A DNA stretch of 64,000 nucleotides from Oceanisphaera sp. IT1-181 (GTDB taxonomy: Bacteria; Pseudomonadota; Gammaproteobacteria; Enterobacterales; Aeromonadaceae), in NCBI RefSeq assembly GCF_033807535.1, contig NZ_CP136856.1:1359001-1423000 (forward strand). Direction: 5' to 3'. The position numbers were made by a program, and so were the translations under genes. The notes beneath the pieces are model-generated. The model saw only the letters and a list, made by a program, of their open reading frames with translations, made no database searches and was not told where the DNA came from. Positions 61,108 to 64,000 of this stretch are shown here, piece by piece (the stretch's first letter is position 1; each line of letters begins with the position of its first letter).

Positions 61108-62261
61108 TGTCAGAAATTTTCCTCGTCTTCATCTGATTCAATCAGATGTCTCTCGTCCTTGAGCTCTTCAGCTACAGGAGCAAATATTGGATGCTTAGCA
61201 ATCAGTGTGGCCTCGTCTTCCAGGATTTTAGTACGTCCGCCGTGTTTTTCTAGTGCGATCTCCGTTAAGGGTTGAGAGTGCCTTGCTGGATTATGGTATT
61301 TGATGAGGGCTCCGTTTGCGATATCTTGATCATCCAATCGTTGTACAACCCCGCGCGCCACGAAAGCTTGTTCCAGTCGGTTGGCTAGCTGGCGGTCTTT
61401 GAGAAGGTCTTTGATCTCGTGAAAGTTGTTGATGAGGTGACCGGCCAGTTGCTCCAGTTGACTACGGTTGAGCCCTTTTTCGACAAGCATGACCATATGT
61501 TCACCAAGTGCCGCAGGATCGTCTGCCACATTCCTGTTGTGGGTTCGTGCCAGGTTCTCTAAGTGGCTAATGATGCTTGCAAAGAGCTTCTGGGCAAGAT
61601 TACGGGTCTCATCGTTGGTCGGTATGTGCCCTTTGACGTGCACTGCCTCATTGCAGGTCATGCATGAGGCAGATAGATCATTACTGTAGTTACGGCATGG
61701 TGTCTCGTGGTGCTGATGTAGGCACGCTCCAAAACGTTGGGGATAGATGATAATGATTCCACGGCTGGACTTTGCAATGGGTCTGTCCTCTATGGCTTGG
61801 CTAATTGCCTCCATTGAAGTTACGGCAATTCCCGCATTCTGAGCAGTAACAATTGCAGTCTGAAGTCCGAATTTTTCCTCTAGCTTTTCAATATCATCAA
61901 GCCCATTCGATAAGTCAGAAAGCTGTGTTAATTGCTGTGACTCCGGCATAGATGATGCCTCAGCCATCACTTCAGCCGTTCTGAAATCGTAAGCCTTGAG
62001 TTGTGTGAGGCTACAGCGGTTTGCCCATTTATTGATTAATACATCAGACAGGTTCTCTCCATGCTTTAGTGCTTGGGTGGATAGCCATCGACGCGGGTCG
62101 TGAAGAGATAAATGTGCGAATTCAACCTTACCATTAACTGGCATAGTGATATTTAGTTTTTCAAAAATTGTAGCTGGGCTTTCGTAGCCCGCTATGCTGC
62201 TGGTCGTGCGTTTTAGCCTTCTACGTATGTATTGGTAGTTCAAGGAATTGGGTAAAAACGG

Positions 62262-63578
62262 CAGGGTGAGAGCGTGAACATATTGTTCTTAGCATACTAA
62301 GTTAGTCGTGTATAAAAAATAATCAATTTTGTATAGTGAGGTCATCTTTGTTTATTTTTTGCCCAACACAGTAAATCCAGCAACTAATATTTTATCCAAG
62401 TAAGCACAACTCATACTCGCCATTTTTTGCTTTCGACGAACACTGGCTTTCCTTGATGTCTCAGAGCGTATCATGTTGAGTGCTAAGTGACGGATGCTCG
62501 CCAGCACTTCAGCCCCATTCTCACGGTAAATGGGGCAGGCATCTTCTTTCATTGACACATCCAACACCCAATGCAGGCTATTTTCGATACCCCAATGCCC
62601 ACGGACTGCCTTGCCGAAACGGATACTATCGAGCTCTGCTGAGCTGATATAGTAACGATACTCAAGCGAGGATTTACCTGATTTTTCACGACGATAGCCA
62701 ATAGCCACCCCGATAGTTTTTAGGCCTTTCCAGTCAGGAAACTGGTGCGCTAAATCGCCTGCTGGCAATACATGATATTCTCGGATCTCAGTACGACCGT
62801 GCCCCTGCTCAATGTTGATCTTATCGGGGTTTGTGGAGACAGCTATGCTCGCTGATAGGGTTGTTCGCACCGCTTTAAACAACAACTCTTGATTACCTTT
62901 TACTGCCAGTAAATAGTCGCCACCTTGGTTGATAATAGTCTTGGCAATGTTGGTCTGACAGCCCATGGCATCAATAGAAATCAAGCATCCCTTGATATCC
63001 AACAACTTGAGCAGCGCTGGAATAGCGGTAATTTCGTTCGACTTGGCATTGGTTTTTAATTGGCCCATGACCACGCCATTAGCGGAGGAAAAAGCGCTGA
63101 CCATATGGATGGTCGATTGTCTATTCTCTCTATCGTAAGAGCCGCGTAGTACCTTGCCATCAATGGCGATAAGCTCACCATCAGTACGGTGTGTTATCGA
63201 CTGAACCCAGCGAATAAAGCATTGCTGAAACTGAACGGGATCGAGGCGGGAAATCACCCTAGCGATAGTATCGTGAACTGGCACTCCCTCTGGAAATAAG
63301 CCCTTTTTTTGAAACCAATTCAGGTGAGCACTCCCAAAGTCTTCGATGTCTTCCCAACCCTCAGCACCAGCGATGACAGCACAAATGGTGAGGAACAATA
63401 CATCGAATAGCGGATAGATAATTTTGGCTGGTTGGCGAGGGTCGTCTATCTCACCAAAATACTGTGTAAAAGCATCCGTGTTCATCTAGGCTCTCCCAAA
63501 AGAGAGTATAAGATCACACTGAGGCGAGCAGGTCAAATATAGCTGAGTTGGCTAAAAAACGTTCGAGATCTTGCCCTG
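62262..63578 (-). mobile_element. ISAs1-family element with 10-bp target duplication
   Basis: Ends CAGGGTGAGAGCGTGAAC and, on the other strand, CAGGGCAAGATCTCGAAC are imperfect terminal inverted repeats (about 13 of 18). GTAAAAACGG is duplicated at 62252-62261 and 63579-63588. 1,317 bp; removing it restores the host frame. Confidence 0.92.
62352..63485 (-). CDS. ISAs1-family transposase
   Basis: 377 residues. N-terminal DDE_Tnp_1-associated part (YFGEIDDPRQPAKIIYPLFDVLFLTICAVIAGAEGWEDIEDFG), then LIAIDGKVLRGSYD, LISIDAMGCQTNIAKTI, YLLAVKGNQ and RGHWGIENSLHWVLDVSMKED, the DDE-type core. Complete. Confidence 0.95.
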   Translation of the reverse strand: MNTDAFTQYFGEIDDPRQPAKIIYPLFDVLFLTICAVIAGAEGWEDIEDFGSAHLNWFQKKGLFPEGVPVHDTIARVISRLDPVQFQQCFIRWVQSITHRTDGELIAIDGKVLRGSYDRENRQSTIHMVSAFSSANGVVMGQLKTNAKSNEITAIPALLKLLDIKGCLISIDAMGCQTNIAKTIINQGGDYLLAVKGNQELLFKAVRTTLSASIAVSTNPDKINIEQGHGRTEIREYHVLPAGDLAHQFPDWKGLKTIGVAIGYRREKSGKSSLEYRYYISSAELDSIRFGKAVRGHWGIENSLHWVLDVSMKEDACPIYRENGAEVLASIRHLALNMIRSETSRKASVRRKQKMASMSCAYLDKILVAGFTVLGKK

Positions 63579-64000
63579 GTAAAAACGGCGAATCATCACT
63601 ATCAAAAAGAAACAACATTTTCGACAAGTCGCCGATGTAATCATTCACTTTCGTTACTTGATAACAAGCGCGTATCGCTTTTTTTACTCGTGAGAGTAAG
63701 TATTCTTCAGCGTCAGTCCAACTCACACTTGAGATTGTTTTACGAGGATTAGTCCCGCCTCTATAAGTGAGAGAGTTGGGGTTGGAAACCTGAAAACTTT
63801 TTCCTTTTAATGCTGCAATAGCCTTCGCCCCTGCTTGAATCGTTGACTTACTTGGTTCACCAGACTCAAGACAAATTATTCTTCCCAGGTCATATTGATT
63901 AAGAGCCTGACCGCGCAGATACTCAATCTTAGCAGGGAGATATAATTTGTTTGGATACATCTGATACCATTCGATTAGCATTCTCGAACGAGCGCCATAT

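Larger units (their letters stand above)
61110..64000 (-). pseudogene. Recombinase/integrase-like gene (GmtZ-like, tentative), split by ISAs1, partial at window edge
   Basis: Two open parts, 63579-64000 (starting outside the window; internal ...ARSRMLIEWYQMYP) and 61110-62261, join in frame when the ISAs1 element and one 10-bp target copy are removed: LFDSDDSPFLP continues as NSLNYQYIRRRLKRTTSSI. The joined protein has a segment LSLHDPRRWLSTQALKHGEN with the look of a tyrosine-recombinase HxxR/L-R-x-x-x-T box and a Cys/His cluster (CLHQHHETPC ... CMTC) near the middle of the second part. Tentatively GmtZ of a gamma-mobile-trio module because it is followed by a GmtX-sized gene. Insertion inactivates it here. 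Confidence 0.6.

Noticed and set aside
59864..64000. Integron integrase gene or attI near the cassettes
   Set aside because: None of the frames on either strand shows integron-integrase features; only a short GTTATGT-like core was seen.

Overview
The window reads as chromosomal DNA of a marine or aquatic gammaproteobacterium. The gene set (torECAD, a divergent bioA/bioBFCD locus, htpX with a sigma-32-like promoter, prpCD, a type I-E CRISPR-Cas locus and integron cassettes) would fit an Aeromonadales lineage such as Oceanisphaera, Oceanimonas or Zobellella. That placement is inference from gene content, not from a search.

Core part, about 1-22,100: the 3' end of prpC and all of prpD (methylcitrate cycle); the torE-torC-torA-torD respiratory operon (minus strand), divergent from an NCS2 purine permease; asnS; a small membrane protein; a cache-like/PAS/GGDEF diguanylate cyclase; a tandem array of a 109-bp cloverleaf-forming repeat split by an IS110-family element; the biotin genes bioA and bioB-bioF-bioC-bioD; and htpX.

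Acquired histidine island, about 22,119-32,300: a transporter plus hutH, hutU, hutG, hutI and the repressor gene hutC (all minus), an IS5-family remnant, and a 2-oxoglutarate/Fe(II) oxygenase gene. HutC-type operators lie in front of hutI, hutC and the oxygenase gene, so these look like one regulon. The island is flanked by two copies of the htpX 3' end with its downstream DNA. A decayed tyrosine-recombinase fragment lies just inside the right copy, which suggests site-specific or homologous capture.

CRISPR region, about 32,846-47,062: a WYL-domain regulator, cas3, then cas8e-cse2-cas7-cas5-cas6e-cas1-cas2, a 93-bp leader and an array of 66 near-identical 29-bp repeats (65 spacers). The gap between cas3 and cas8e holds a degenerate repeat-spacer-repeat unit in reverse orientation. 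Its pseudo-spacer partly matches a site about 70 bp away that has a type I-E AAG PAM. This is the layout of a crRNA-like regulatory RNA (CreA-type) that could direct Cascade to the cas8e upstream region, and it is the most interesting signal in the window.

Mobile and cassette region, about 48,280-64,000: a 5'-truncated Tas-like reductase; an IS66-family element with an 8-bp target duplication; a decayed group II intron split by an IS1595-family element with an 8-bp target duplication; an integrase-less run of integron cassettes (six attC sites and one partial) carrying mostly unknown, possibly defensive genes (DUF2971-like, PIN-domain, membrane proteins, GFA family); and at the right edge a two-gene recombination module tentatively assigned to the gamma-mobile-trio class, with its larger gene split by an ISAs1-family element with a 10-bp target duplication.
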